From positions 682,001-746,000 of the forward strand of contig CP038133.1 in NCBI GenBank assembly GCA_004519485.1: a DNA stretch of 64,000 nucleotides. Reading direction: 5' to 3'. Positions 17,682 to 28,920 of the stretch are shown piece after piece. The translations under genes and the position numbers were made by a program. This DNA is from Nannochloropsis oceanica (taxonomy: Eukaryota; Sar; Eustigmatophyceae; Eustigmatales; Monodopsidaceae). Numbering within the stretch: position 1 is the stretch's first letter; each line of letters opens with the position of its first letter. A model generated the notes under the pieces. The model saw only the letters and a list, made by a program, of their open reading frames with translations, had not been told where the DNA came from and did not search any database.

Positions 17682-20492
17682 GCAGCAGCATCAGCTCTCC
17701 CCGAACCTAGGAGGAAACGGACAGCAAGGCCTACTTCATAGCACTCTTGGGCTTTCTCTCGGTGGAGGTGGCTTCGAGAATGGCCTCGCCTCTCTCCAGC
17801 AGCAGCAGCACCGTATAACCCAGCAGCAGCAGCAGCAGCAGTCCTCCCCGCACAACGGCGCGTTGATTCAAGGCTCTCCTCCTCTCCAACCGGGCCTCGC
17901 CCCTCCCCCTGTTTCCCTCACCGCTCAGCTCACCCACCAGCAACAAGTACAACAACAGCAACAACAGCAACAACAGCAGCAACAGCAACTTGCCGCCGTC
18001 ATGGCTTCTCCCCCCCTTCCTCCAGCAGCTGAACCCGTCGATCTGAACGCTTGCATCAATCAGATCATGCCTGGCGTGTCGGAGAGCACCGATACGGTCC
18101 AACCTCCCGAAATGGTCCTGGACCGCATCTATTTCGTTATCAACAACGTCTCGATGGGGAACTTGGAAAGCAAGGCCAAGGAGCTCAAGGACGTGTTGAA
18201 GGAAGAACATCACCCGTGGCTTGCCAACTACCTCGTCCAAAAGCGCATCTCTTCCCACTCAAACCTCCAGGGGATGTACATATCCTTCATCGACAGGCTC
18301 GCCGCTCCCTCGCTTACCAAGTCCATCCTCCTCCATGTCCTGCAATATGTTTCGAGGCTCCTCCGATCCCACAAGATCATAAGCAACACCGGCGATCGGT
18401 CCGTACTCAAGAACCTTGGTTCCTTCCTTGGCCAAATTACCATCGCGCGGAACAAGCCTCTCCTCCAACGGCATCTCGATCTGAAAGAACTCCTCTATCA
18501 CGGATACGAGACGGGAAGACTATTTGCCCTGACCCCTTTTGTGAGCAAGATCATGGAATGTGCGGGAAAGAGCAAGGTCTTCCGTCCGCCCAACCCCTGG
18601 GTGATGGGGCTTATGGGGGTGCTGGCTGAGCTTTACCAAGTGGACGACCTCAAAATAAACATAAAGTTTGAGATTGATCTGCTGTGTAAGCGGTTGGACC
18701 TGAGGATTTCGGACGTACCGAGCAGTAATACACTAAGGATCAGACTTCAGCCCAAGAAGGAGAAGAATCCTGATTTCAATGTCAAGGCTGGTTTAGGCCC
18801 CGCGGTGATGATGTCCCCGCCGATGGGAGCAGTGGGACCTGAATTGGGAGGATCAGGAACGGGGGTTGGAGTTGGGGGAGGACTGGACGCCGAGCCTGCG
18901 TTGGTGGCAGCGACAGAGGGAGCTGGGGAAGGAGCCTTTGCTGAGCAGACGGTTATTCCGAACCTGGCGGCGTATGTGGTGGTGAACCCACAGTTGGCTT
19001 TGTTTACCCAGAGTCCTCAACTGAGACGGGTGATACCTGTGGCGGTGGACAGGGCCATCAGGGAGATAATTCAGCCGGTGGTTGAGAGGAGTGTGACGAT
19101 TGCCTGTATCACGAGCAAGGAGTTGGTGGTGAAGGACTTTGCGATGGAGCCCGATGAGAAGAAGATGGGGAAGGCCGCTCATTTGATGGTGTCGTGCCTG
19201 GCAGGCTCCCTCGCTCTTGTCACCTGCAAGGAGCCGTTGCGTGTGTCCATTGGAAATAATTTGCGGTCACTCCTAACCCAAGCAGGAGTGGAACCCGGAG
19301 TGATTGACCAGGTTGTTCAGGTGTGTGCAGCAGAGAACCTGGAGCTCGGCTGCATATTGATCGAAAAAGCAGCCACTGAAAAGGCGATGCGTGACATCGA
19401 CGAGGCGCTCACCTTGGCCTTGTCCCATCGACGAAAGCATAGAGAGCAGACGGGCACACCTTTCTTTGACATGTCTATCTTCGCCAACAATCGTTTCCCT
19501 GGTGCCTTGCCTGACCCCCTGCGACCCAAACCGGGTGTAGGGGGTTTAAATCCTGCTCAATTAGACGTGTATGAAGCATTCCAGCGCGCTTTGGCAGCAA
19601 GGGGGGCATCGACGACCGCTGGGACGGCTGGCATTGTTGGTGCTGGAGCTGCTGGTGTGGGTGTTGGGGGAATGCCCGCGTTGACACGGCCGGCGGGGAG
19701 TCCGGTGATGGGGGGATTGGGAGGAGGGGACAAGAAGTTGCAGGAGGGGGGAGGAGGGGGGAGCATTCAGCAGGCTTTGGATGCCTTGGATGCCTTGGTT
19801 TTGAGATTGGGACAGGCATTGCAGAATCTGGTGGTTGCCGCAGTGGGGAGGGAGATATCGTTTTCTATGTTGGGGGCAGAGCATGACGTGCCATGTGCGA
19901 TGAGAGACGTGGTGCGTTTGCCGCAGAAGCTGCCGAGTCCGGCCAAGGAGGATGTAAGCCTAAGGGCTAGCCAAGCGGTATTTAAGATGATCTATGACGG
20001 CTCGTCGGCGGTGGCAGCAGCAGCTGCGGGGGGAGGGCAGGCAGGGGGAGGGATGTTGCCGTTGAGCTCGGGGGATATCGTCAGGCTTGAGGCGCTTGTG
20101 ACCGTGTTGGAGGGCTTGCAAGTGAAGAAAGCTGATTTGTTGACCTGGATTGGGTACGTTCCTGTGAGCGATGCGAATCACCAATTGCACCGAATGGTGT
20201 TCCTCCTCCTCTTGCGGGCAAAACTCTTGAAGAGTAGCGACGTCGATGCTTGCCTTGCCAAGAACATGGATCAAGGGCGCAATGCCCTGTGGGTGGATTT
20301 CGCGACTCAGCTCTCGAGGGTGATAATTATGGAGCGTGTGGTCCCGTACCAACAGCTAGCTCAGACACTGGATTGCCTGCAGAAGAGCGCCCCGCGGCAA
20401 CAGCCTGGGATCCGCAAGGATATTCAACGCTTGGTTGATGACATCCGTCTGCTCATGTCCAAGGATGCCGCCGAAGCTCAACAGAAGCAGTT

Positions 20493-20533
<41 letters not shown>

Positions 20534-22500
20534 TATTGTTGCAGCAGCAGCAACAGCAGTTGCAAACTTCCCCGATCTTGCAGTCCCAGCAGGCGCAATC
20601 CCAGCAGCAGGCAGCAGCAGCGGCAGCGGCGTCAGCTGCCATGAAGGGTGGCTTGGCCGCACCTGGTGCGCTTGCCAGTGTCGGTTCTACCGCTGGGGGA
20701 ATGGCTAGCCCAGCGGCGCGACAGGACCGGCAAGATGTGACTACGTTATTGGAGCATTGGATCGTGTTGTGGAATGAAAGCCCGGGGTCGGAAAAGGCTT
20801 ATCTGAAGTACTTCACTCTGTTACAGCAGTATGAGGTGACCAAGTCTCCGGATCAAATTGAGAAATTCATTCGGATCGCCACCGATGTGTGCGTGGAGGC
20901 GTGTCTGAAAAACGCTGTGATGAATGAGCAGCAGGGACAGGGAGGGAAGGAGGGTGGGGGAGGGATGCACCGCACGACCCTGTCCTACACAATTGTGGAT
21001 GCGTATGCAAAGCTGTTGTTTTTGCTGGTCAAGTACAATGGCGACGTCAACAGCAGGATAAATATTTTGCAGCGCATTCTCAAGGCATTAGTCAGCTCGT
21101 TGCGGGAGCAGGCCGCGGCGCAGCAGCAGCAGGCGGGAGGAGCAGGAGCAGGAATGGTGGCGGCATTGGACCCTCGGCCGTACTTCCGATTGTTTGTGAA
21201 TTTGTTGCATGACTTCAACATTTTTGATCCTGCCCTGGATACGAATAACATTCAGGTGCTGACGGCATTTGCGATCGCGTTCAATAACCTGCAGCCTTCT
21301 CTCATCCCCGCCTTTGCGTTTGCCTGGCTCGAGCTGATCTCTCACCGGATGTTCATGCCGGCATTGCTGCTGGTCAAGGGTCAAAAAGGCTGGATTCTAA
21401 TGCATCGTCTCTTGATGGATCTGTTTTCCTTCCTCGAGCCCTTCCTCCGCAAGGCCGAGCTGAACGACCCCATCCGTATTCTCTACAAAGGCACCCTACG
21501 CGTGCTTCTCGTCCTCCTTCACGACTTCCCTGAGTTTCTATGCGACTACCACATCTCATTCTGCGACGTCATCCCGCCCACCTGCATCCAGCTCCGAAAC
21601 CTGATCCTCTCCGCCTTCCCCCGTAATATGCGCCTCCCAGATCCCTTCACGCCCAACCTCAAAGTCGACCTTCTTCCGGAAATCACCCAACCCCCGCGTA
21701 TCCCGGCCGGATACACCGGTGCCCTTCTCTCCCTTAAGCACGAGATTGACTCGTATCTGAAAACCCGCTCGCAACCCCCGAATTTCCTTGTGGATCTTCC
21801 TCAGAAACTCCGGGCGAATGCTAGCGATGGTCAAGCGTACAACACGCCTGCAATGAATGCCCTTGTCATTTATGTCGGTACTATTGCCATTTCTCAGATT
21901 CAGAGCAAGGCCGCAGCTGCTGCTGGCACTGGTCCTGGTGCCAGTGCCAGTGGTGCTGGTTCTGCTGGTTCTGTAGTAGCAGGGGCAGGAGGAGGAGCAG
22001 GAGCAACCACAAGCATGGCAATCACGGCGCATTCGGCACCGATGGATATTTTCCAGGCACTTGTCAACGGTTTGGATTCGGAGGGGCGTTACTTGTTCTT
22101 GAATGCCATTGCGAACCAACTCCGGTACCCGAACAGCCAAACGCATTATTTTTCGTGTGTGCTATTGTATTTGTTTGCAGAGGCGAGGTCGGATTTAATC
22201 AAGGAGCAGATTACGCGGGTGTTACTTGAGAGGTTGATTGTCCACCGGCCCCATCCTTGGGGGCTGCTCATCACATTCATTGAATTGATTAAGAATCCCC
22301 GATATAATTTTTGGCAACATTCGTTCACGCGATGCGCCAGTGAGATCGAACGTGTGTTTGAGAGTGTTGCAAGGAGCTGCATGGGTAAGCAGCAGGCCCA
22401 GCAGCAGCAGCAGCAACCGCAGCAGGAGGGAGGAGCGCCAGCTGGGGCGGGAGGAGGGGAAGAGGGAGGGGCGGGGGTTGCGGCGGCTACGGGTATTTAG
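13543..22500 (+). CDS. CNOT1: CCR4-NOT transcription complex subunit 1, 6 exons
   Basis: Scaffold of the CCR4-NOT deadenylase, which shortens mRNA poly(A) tails. Exons 13543-13635, 14041-14241, 14378-14689, 14870-16120, 16261-16809 and 16987-22500 join in frame to about 2,639 residues (human about 2,376). The first exon, MLSAPLFSQIRLLVDSLTK, matches the NOT1 N-terminus. In order: N-terminal HEAT region with WNLDVMAGVI and WTHKVGQLSFIHQA; the tristetraprolin-binding region near residues 780-900; a Gln-rich linker (about 935-1140); the CAF1-binding MIF4G domain (about 1150-1395, NPWVMGLMGVLAEL); the CNOT9-binding DUF3819 block (about 1460-1630); a second poly-Gln (about 1965-2020); and the C-terminal NOT1 domain (about 2175-2600, KGTLRVLLVLLHDFPEFL). 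Poly-Gln fills linkers between domains, not the domains themselves. The C-terminal 20 residues are Gly/Glu/Ala-rich. Confidence 0.95.
17383..17992 (+). repeat. CAG/CAA-rich block coding several poly-Gln runs in CNOT1
   Basis: At least five Gln runs of 8-24 residues, some pure CAG and one almost pure CAA (17633-17680), are separated by short Ser/Leu/Gly/Asn spacers. The block falls in the linker just before the CAF1-binding MIF4G domain. A second, smaller block lies at 20487-20560. Confidence 0.9.
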
Positions 22501-23545
22501 ATAATAAGAGAAGGACAAAAAAAAGGGCTTGAATACTGCAGTACCGATAGAAAGATATGTCTGGTATCATATATAAATGTTTGCGCGTGGTAATCGGGTG
22601 AACGGATTGAGGACGGGGAGGTGGGATGATGAGGATAAGAAGAAGAGAGACGCGTTTTACGACAGTTTTACTTGTTCCTCTTCCACATTCTTTCCCTCCT
22701 CCTTGTATGTCTATCTGTGGGTTAATGTGTTTTCTTCTAGAAGAGAAAATCGAAACAATGTCACTCTGTGTATTCTCACACTGCCCTCGAAGGCGACCCG
22801 AAATATAAACGCCCCTTTCCTTTACACCGATCGGCAGCAGCAGCAGCAGAAGCAGCATTAGCAGCAGGATCGGGAGTGAAATCAGCGGAATCATAAACGC
22901 GAAAATAAGGCCAGAATCCCTGTTTATAAAATCGGTCGGAAGAAGTGTCACAGTAATCGAGCACAAGTGCGACGCGAAAGAGAGAGAAGGAGGGGAATAG
23001 GAGACAGGTAAATGGAAAAGAGGGAAAAGATGAAGAAGATAAAGAATTGACGATTGAGTCGAGAGAGAGAAACAGGGAGAGAGGAATAGCGTAGGGTGAA
23101 GACGACGAAAAGAAAAAGATAAAGAAAGAATTGGATGAGACTAGGCGCACGAATACGAGTGCCAAGACAAGCAGTTGTCGCAGCGGGAATACATGAATGA
23201 TCTAGGCTATTTTTTAATCTTATGGTTGTATGTTTCGGCTCTTTGTATTTGTGCTTGCAAAATGGCGGGCAGCGCGCACGCCAACCTACTCTTCATAATA
23301 AAGGTGGATGCGCTCATCTCCCTACGAGTGTCTTTCTATTCACAAGCCCTCGCGGCCTAATGTTTCTTGGATGAAGCATGCTTTCCATTCTTCTCTTTCC
23401 CTTCCTCGCCCCTTTTCCTAATTTAGCAGCATATCCTCCCCATTCTTCACACAGTCCCATGTCATACGATGATAAATCCAAAGCAGGCGAATTTAATTTG
23501 GTGGACAATTCCCCCTTCACCTATTTTCTTCCACTCTAATCCTCT
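22501..23545. other. Convergent spacer, CNOT1 and GT90 3' ends
   Basis: About 1 kb between two genes whose ends face each other. It is A/T-richer than its neighbours in places (22500-22580, 23200-23300). Short frames on both strands lack family features. No RNA gene recognised. Confidence 0.5.
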
Positions 23546-24850
23546 TCAACTGAACACAGCCTGGGCATATACTCGACTATAGGCATCCAAAACTCGATGT
23601 AAATAACACAACTGCTTCGATGGGACCAGCGACTGAATATATAACCTCGTGCTCTCCGCACCGATTTCCCTGAGTTTCAGCTGGGCCGTGGTGTTTTTTC
23701 TACCTTCCTCCCCGAGCATTTTATCAAGCTTCGAAGCCAGATCTGTCAAGTCGCCTTTCACGGGGATATAGTGCCGGTACGGCTTCACCAAGGGCCGGAA
23801 AAACTCAACATATTTGGTCTCTTGTTTGAAAACAACAGAATTTATACTCAGAAGTTGTGCAAACCGGCTCGACCACGAATTACCGTCCACGTCAATCAAC
23901 GCTTGGTACTTAAACTGCTCGGGAAAGGTAAAGAAAGGGGCATATCCATACCCAGCCTTTTCTAATAAAGACGACACACGCGACTCACAATGCTTGCACG
24001 CCGTGAAACGCGCATCGAGCAGTTTGGGATTATGCAGGGATACATTTACCAACACCGCGCGGGGTAAGTCCCACACATTCGACTCCTCCACTCGAACTGC
24101 TCCGGTCGTACTTCCCCTCCACACACCCCGCTTCGCCTTGCCAGCCCACGGGTGCTTGTGCACCAACTCCGACAACGTCGACAGGTCCTCGTCTTCCTTC
24201 CATATCGCCTGCGTCGAATATGGAATTGAAACGTCATAATGCCCCGTGGTAGTTGCATAACCCAAGGGCGGCAGCAGGACGCCTTCATTCGAACGGAATA
24301 GCTCACGAGGCAACGCAGGACAGTCGCCCGCATTATACCAGAACTCAAAATCAAACGGGAACTTCCCAAAGAGTTGTTGGGCTAATTGAATATTCTCCAG
24401 CAGGTTGCCTGTGCGGTACTTATCTACACGATTGACTTTGGGAGTAGTGGCGACCTTGCCATTTTTAGCTGAGATATGCATGCGCATTCCGTCCCCAGCC
24501 CGGACAAAGTCATCCACCTCTTTCATTGCTACACTGGACACAGTCCGACCCACAATTTCGTACGGAGCGAGGGCTTGTTGAAGGATGGGGGTGTACTCGG
24601 GGCAGTACGCCTCGGCACTCGGTGCTTGGGCTTGCAAGCGAGCGGTAAACCGGCGCGTTGCCAGGTGTTTGTCAACACGCGCCCCTACATGGTGCACAAC
24701 AATCATCGCGCCCAGGGAAGATATTGCGATGAGGAGGATCCATCGCCAGTCTTGCCAAAGGCTTTTTCGTGAAGGGCGATGTGGACTGCTGTGGACGTGC
24801 ACGGAGGTGGGCAGGCCCTCGTAGGCGGGTGGGGGGGTGATGCTGACCAT
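23546..24850 (-). CDS. GT90-family (CAP10/POGLUT-like) glycosyltransferase, type II membrane protein
   Basis: A single-exon gene of 434 residues. Residues 1-35 form a short cytosolic tail rich in Pro and basic residues, about 36-55 form one membrane anchor (WILLIAISSLGAMIVVHHV), and the rest is lumenal, the topology of Golgi/ER glycosyltransferases. The C-terminal half has the CAP10/GT90 pattern: FEFWYNAGDCPALP, RGVWRGSTTGA, FKYQALIDVDGNSWSSRF, QETKYVEFFRPLVKPYRHYIPV. In the family the Asp/Trp/Ser-Arg block contacts the nucleotide sugar; known members move glucose or xylose onto proteins or capsule glycans. The sugar and acceptor here cannot be told. It is head-to-head with ARP4, with about 0.58 kb between starts. 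Confidence 0.85.
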   Translation of the reverse strand: MVSITPPPAYEGLPTSVHVHSSPHRPSRKSLWQDWRWILLIAISSLGAMIVVHHVGARVDKHLATRRFTARLQAQAPSAEAYCPEYTPILQQALAPYEIVGRTVSSVAMKEVDDFVRAGDGMRMHISAKNGKVATTPKVNRVDKYRTGNLLENIQLAQQLFGKFPFDFEFWYNAGDCPALPRELFRSNEGVLLPPLGYATTTGHYDVSIPYSTQAIWKEDEDLSTLSELVHKHPWAGKAKRGVWRGSTTGAVRVEESNVWDLPRAVLVNVSLHNPKLLDARFTACKHCESRVSSLLEKAGYGYAPFFTFPEQFKYQALIDVDGNSWSSRFAQLLSINSVVFKQETKYVEFFRPLVKPYRHYIPVKGDLTDLASKLDKMLGEEGRKNTTAQLKLREIGAESTRLYIQSLVPSKQLCYLHRVLDAYSRVYAQAVFS

Positions 24851-25433
24851 CCTGGCGCGTGAGCGTGCTCGCGCTGATTAATTAGTATTGCTGCGAGCTG
24901 CGCTTGGATCTTGAGATCGTCATATGAAGGCTTGTTGTACTCGAGGGGGCGTCGCGCCTCGTGCCCTCCTGTGTTTTTGTTCGATGTGTACATGCATGTG
25001 AGTTGGACGTGTTCGTGTCAAATTCGTTTAGGCGTCCGTTGTGACGTTGTGGCCGGCAATTCGAGCTCCGCCGACCAGCAGCAACCAACCTAGCCACGAA
25101 ACAATTATGCCAGGGCTTTAGCACCTCACTCTGCAACTTTCGGTATTTGCCAATGTGTATGTAAGCCACCAGTTCAAGGCGTAAAGCGTTCAAAGAGCAG
25201 GTCTGGGGCAATGAAGTGGAGGGCGTGTGGTAGGGCTCCGATCTCAGAGCGAAGAAGTGCCTCGCTTGCCTCGATAGACCACACTACAAAATCCCACCAA
25301 CACACGCGTCCCTCTCATACATGTACATGACCATCTCCACAGGTTGCTCTTTGACTTGAAGGACCTGATTTTCCAGGGAGGAAGAGGAGAGTAGCCAGGC
25401 ATGTATGTCCCCCAAGGTAAGCAGCCAGCCACG
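24851..25433. promoter_or_regulatory. Divergent spacer between GT90 and ARP4
   Basis: It holds both promoters. A minus-strand frame (24882-25211) has no family features. An in-frame upstream ATG for ARP4 at 25401 is followed by a splice-donor-like GTAAGC (25417), so the leader may be spliced. Nothing else supported. Confidence 0.5.
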
Positions 25434-26804
25434 ATGACAAAAGCAATGCGGAGGCTAGCCGCTCATGACGATCAAACACACCGCTCTACCACATCAGACG
25501 GTATAGATATTGGTGCGGTGGTGGCAGAGATTGGGGCGCATGCGGCCAAGCTGGGTTTTGCGGGCGAGGACCAACCCCGGGCCTACTTCCCCTCCCATAC
25601 CGGGTACTTATCACCAGACGACTCCGCAATGGACACGGTCCCGCCCGCCAAAAACAACAAACACACTCCTCGTAAAGAGTACAAATTTGACTTAGGCCAC
25701 AATGACGAGCGTCTGGAAGTCCACAATCCGTTGTCGGGCGGTTTGATCAATGACTGGGACATGGTGGAGCAAATCTGGCAGCATGCCAACAAGACTGCCC
25801 TCAGCGTAGACTTCGCCCATACTCCTCTTCTCCTTATCGAGCGCGCATTTGCTCCCCCCAAACTCCGCCATGAATACGTCGAGCTCATGTTCGAGAAGTT
25901 TCAGTCTCCCGCACTATTCATGGCGAAGGACAGTGTGCTAAGTTGTTTTGCGTGTGGGAAAACAACGGGGTTAGTGGTGGATATCGGAGCCGAGACGTCG
26001 ACCGTTGCCCCCGTTCAAGACGGATGGTTGGAGGCGAAGGGCCTTGTGCGTTCTCGCCTGGGAGGTAGGATGGTGGATCGATATTTGCTCAGCTTGCTAG
26101 AGAAGAATGGCGTTGTAGTCCAGCCCTTCCTGCGGCAACCTCCCGCGGTGGGAGGCTCTCGAAAAGGAGGTGGAGGTGAAGGAATGAGTGCCAGCTTCCG
26201 CGAATACGCGACGTTGGAAGTAGTGCGGGGATTGAAGGAGAGTGTGTGTCGGATGCCAGAGGTTGCATTCTCTCTTACCGACCCCAAGTTCTCGGCTGCT
26301 CCGAAAGTAAATTACGAGCTACCTGATGGAGTAATGGTAGCAGCAGGCATAGAAAGGTTCCGAGCAGCAGAGATCTACATGTGCCCGGAGCCCGCCTGGG
26401 AGTGCCTTCCAGGTGCCGAAGGGGAGGAGGGAGGGGAGGAAGGAGGGAAGGAGGAAGATTGGAGTAGGGAGGCGTTGCCGAAGATGGTGGCGGACGCGGT
26501 ATTGAAGTGTGAGAGAGACCAGCTGTCCCCCTTGCTCAACAGTATAGTGCTTGCCGGAGGGGGAGCATGCGTGGAGGGAACGATGGAGCGGTTGAAAAGT
26601 GAAGTGGAGACGGCAATATATGGGGAGGGGCAGGGAGGGTATGGGCGTGTTAAGGTCATTCAGGCGGGGGCGCAGGAGAGAAAGATATGTGCATGGCTGG
26701 GAGGGTCGATAGTCGCTAGCTTGGGTAGCTTCCACGAGATGTGGGTTAGTAAGGCTGAGTATGCAGAGAGGGGGGCTGGGGTAATTGATGCCAAATGTCC
26801 ATGA
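25434..26804 (+). CDS. ARP4: Actin-related protein 4 (BAF53/ARP4), nuclear chromatin-remodelling subunit
   Basis: An actin-fold protein found in the nuclear INO80, SWR1 and NuA4 complexes (BAF in animals), where it binds actin. A single exon of 456 residues from the start at 25434; an ATG at 25401 would add 11. Actin-family features: IGAHAAKLGFAGEDQPRAYFP (phosphate loop 1 region), GGLINDWDMVEQIWQH, LVVDIGAETSTVAPVQDGW (phosphate loop 2), NSIVLAGGGACVEG, and the end LGGSIVASLGSFHEMWVSKAEY finishing in AKCP. The AxCP end and the long insert before the second lobe match ARP4 better than other ARPs. The protein carries an acidic Glu-Gly repeat (26421-26460), made of the same GGAGG repeat that fills introns nearby. 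Loop 1 has Glu-Ile-Gly-Ala in place of Asp-Ile-Gly-Ser, as is common in ARP4. Confidence 0.88.
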   Translation: MTKAMRRLAAHDDQTHRSTTSDGIDIGAVVAEIGAHAAKLGFAGEDQPRAYFPSHTGYLSPDDSAMDTVPPAKNNKHTPRKEYKFDLGHNDERLEVHNPLSGGLINDWDMVEQIWQHANKTALSVDFAHTPLLLIERAFAPPKLRHEYVELMFEKFQSPALFMAKDSVLSCFACGKTTGLVVDIGAETSTVAPVQDGWLEAKGLVRSRLGGRMVDRYLLSLLEKNGVVVQPFLRQPPAVGGSRKGGGGEGMSASFREYATLEVVRGLKESVCRMPEVAFSLTDPKFSAAPKVNYELPDGVMVAAGIERFRAAEIYMCPEPAWECLPGAEGEEGGEEGGKEEDWSREALPKMVADAVLKCERDQLSPLLNSIVLAGGGACVEGTMERLKSEVETAIYGEGQGGYGRVKVIQAGAQERKICAWLGGSIVASLGSFHEMWVSKAEYAERGAGVIDAKCP

Positions 26805-27045
26805 GTGGGGAGTAAAGGGAAAGTAGAGGAGAGGGAAGGGGCAAAGAAAACGACGCGAGGTTTGCGAGATGCGTTTTGGAAGGAAGGTGTGCTTTGGCGT
26901 CTGTTTGCTGCTTTGATGGAAATTCTATGATCAGTTTTGCTCTCTTCTATCCTTGTTCTTGATCTTATATGTATATATATATACGAGATGCTCCTGACGC
27001 ACAATTACAGTCACGCGTTCCACACGCTCAAGCCATCTTTCTTCC

Positions 27046-28920
27046 TCATCTTCCTCCCCCACCTCCCAAGACCTCTCCTTTGACTTCCCCCTCCCCCTCT
27101 TCTCCCTCCATTTCTTCCTCCTCCCTCCGTAACACACCCATTTCTTTCCTTCCCCCTCCCGATCGCCGCTTCAATTCTGTGTTGCTCTTTTCTGAAGCGA
27201 AGGACGAGGAAGTGGAGGACACGGGGGGATGAATCGACTTTTCTTCGTCTCCTCCTTCCGGCTGCTGCATCTCTTGCTGTGGACCTTCTCTTGACTCCCC
27301 TCCTCCTGCTTCTCCCCGTGCCCCTGCCATTTTCCCCGCTGCTGCTACTTTTCCTGCTCCTGCTCCTGCTCCTCCGATAATCATCACCTCCTGCCGGTAC
27401 ACACTGCGTAAGACACCCCAGATCCTCCTCCGTCCATCGAATTTTAATTTATGCAGTACAGGCACGCCTTCCAATTCGAACGGGAGCAATATCCAGAGAT
27501 AAAACCACATTTGAATGACCGACCAAAACGGCATAAGCTGAAACAAGATGTGAGAAACCGCGTACACCACCCAATACTTCAACCAAGGGATGGGGCTGTA
27601 ATGCACTCCTCCTTTACTAATACCATTACCACCACTGCTTCCCAGTGCACGAATCGAAGCAAAACCTGGAAAAATCAAAGAAATGAATAGCAGTCCCCAA
27701 CCTGCCAAGGGAGAGAGAGACAGAACCGCAGCAGGGAGAACGAGAAACATCTCATCGACATGAAGAGCGAGAAGGTCAGCAGTGGCTGTGCTCAGGAGAC
27801 GAGTGAAGACAGCGACACTTAGCACGTGCTTCATAAATGAGTCCCGTTTCTTCTGGAAGTATAGGATGCCTCCAAGGTGCCGGCGGAGGAAGGGAAGGAG
27901 GTGCTGTTTGAGCAGAGCATGGCCACCTTGAGGAAGATGGAGCCAGAGGAGGAAGAAAAGGAAAGCTTCGTTACTGAAGGGGAGGAGTCTGGTGAACCAC
28001 CGCAGGTACAATTGTTCGAGGAGGTTACCAAACGTCAGTACTAAGGAGGTCATGATCCAGTAGGAGAGCCATTCGTTGAGGCGCTTGGTGTGCTTGGTTT
28101 GCTCTTGCCAGGGGGGGGTAGTGGCGGGGGTAGAAGAGGAGGGGTAGGAGGGTGGCTTGCCTTGCTTGCTTCTTAGAGAAGTAGCAGTAGCAGTAGATGG
28201 CGGCGAGGGCGGGAAAGGGGAGCACTCGACGGCATAGAAGGTTGCTAGTGCGGGCAAATACAACAACAAGATGTGAAAGACCAGCTCTTGGGATAGCATA
28301 TGGGTTGCTTTTGGGAACAACCACACGGCACCCACGCTCCCCAAAGCGAACAAGACGTGCGGCAATGCCTCGGCTGCCCGTTGGGAGTACGCATGGAGCT
28401 TATTGCGTGCTTGGTGGTATCGATATTCAACCATAACGACTTTCCGAGTGACAAATGCGCGGCATCGGTCCCAGACACGCAGCCGCCGAAGCAACCGCCT
28501 GATGAGGAGGAAACCAATAAGCGCACCCAAAAAGCATGCGTACCCAATCAACACTTCCGGCTCTTGCTCCTTCAAGTGATTGAAAAACGTGCGGGCGAAC
28601 CACTGCATATATGGCAAAGCCAACGACCACAAGTAGAAGAGGAGGCGGAGGACAGGGCGACTTAGAACAATGCCGAGGCGGGACCAAGCACAAATGGCAA
28701 CCCACGACAAGCCCAAGGCTTCTTTAAGCAGTAAAAACGCCGTCTCGGAAAAGGCAAGGACGAGATGTACATGTTCACAGATCCATGGCCAGGTGCCCCA
28801 TTCGTACGCGCCGCTGGAGGAGGATGGGCAGGACGAGGAGGATGCGGAAGAGCAGATGGAGGAAGAGGACGGGTCATCTTCGGACGTGTGAAAGAAAGAG
28901 GCCGCTGACTCTTCCTCCAT
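27046..28920 (-). CDS. Multi-pass membrane protein, TB2/DP1/HVA22 (REEP)-like
   Basis: About 624 residues from the start at 28920, one exon. An ATG at 29037 would add 39 residues, but that stretch contains CTACAG followed by GGAACAG, which looks like a 3' splice site in the leader, so the inner start is preferred. The protein has a Ser/acidic N-terminus, then at least eight hydrophobic segments. Two blocks resemble TB2/DP1/HVA22 domains, in which hydrophobic hairpins shape tubular ER: LNEWLSYWIMTSLVLTFGNL up to FLFFLLWLHLPQGG, and LKYWVVYAVSHILFQLMPFW up to FYLWILLPFELEGV. The C-terminal 100 residues are Gly/Glu/Arg/Ser-rich and look disordered. Double-domain members of this family are unusual. 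Assignment rests on pattern only. It is convergent with ARP4 and divergent from bL17. Confidence 0.5.
   Translation of the reverse strand: MEEESAASFFHTSEDDPSSSSICSSASSSSCPSSSSGAYEWGTWPWICEHVHLVLAFSETAFLLLKEALGLSWVAICAWSRLGIVLSRPVLRLLFYLWSLALPYMQWFARTFFNHLKEQEPEVLIGYACFLGALIGFLLIRRLLRRLRVWDRCRAFVTRKVVMVEYRYHQARNKLHAYSQRAAEALPHVLFALGSVGAVWLFPKATHMLSQELVFHILLLYLPALATFYAVECSPFPPSPPSTATATSLRSKQGKPPSYPSSSTPATTPPWQEQTKHTKRLNEWLSYWIMTSLVLTFGNLLEQLYLRWFTRLLPFSNEAFLFFLLWLHLPQGGHALLKQHLLPFLRRHLGGILYFQKKRDSFMKHVLSVAVFTRLLSTATADLLALHVDEMFLVLPAAVLSLSPLAGWGLLFISLIFPGFASIRALGSSGGNGISKGGVHYSPIPWLKYWVVYAVSHILFQLMPFWSVIQMWFYLWILLPFELEGVPVLHKLKFDGRRRIWGVLRSVYRQEVMIIGGAGAGAGKVAAAGKMAGARGEAGGGESREGPQQEMQQPEGGDEEKSIHPPVSSTSSSFASEKSNTELKRRSGGGRKEMGVLRREEEEMEGEEGEGEVKGEVLGGGGGR

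Noticed and set aside
17383-17992. Repeat array resembling a CRISPR or satellite
   Set aside because: It is an in-frame CAG/CAA tract inside a conserved eukaryotic gene, with no regular spacers.
25401-25433. Upstream ATG of ARP4 as the true start
   Set aside because: The 11 extra residues are not conserved in character and are followed at once by a donor-like GTAAGC; the start at 25434 is enough for the fold.
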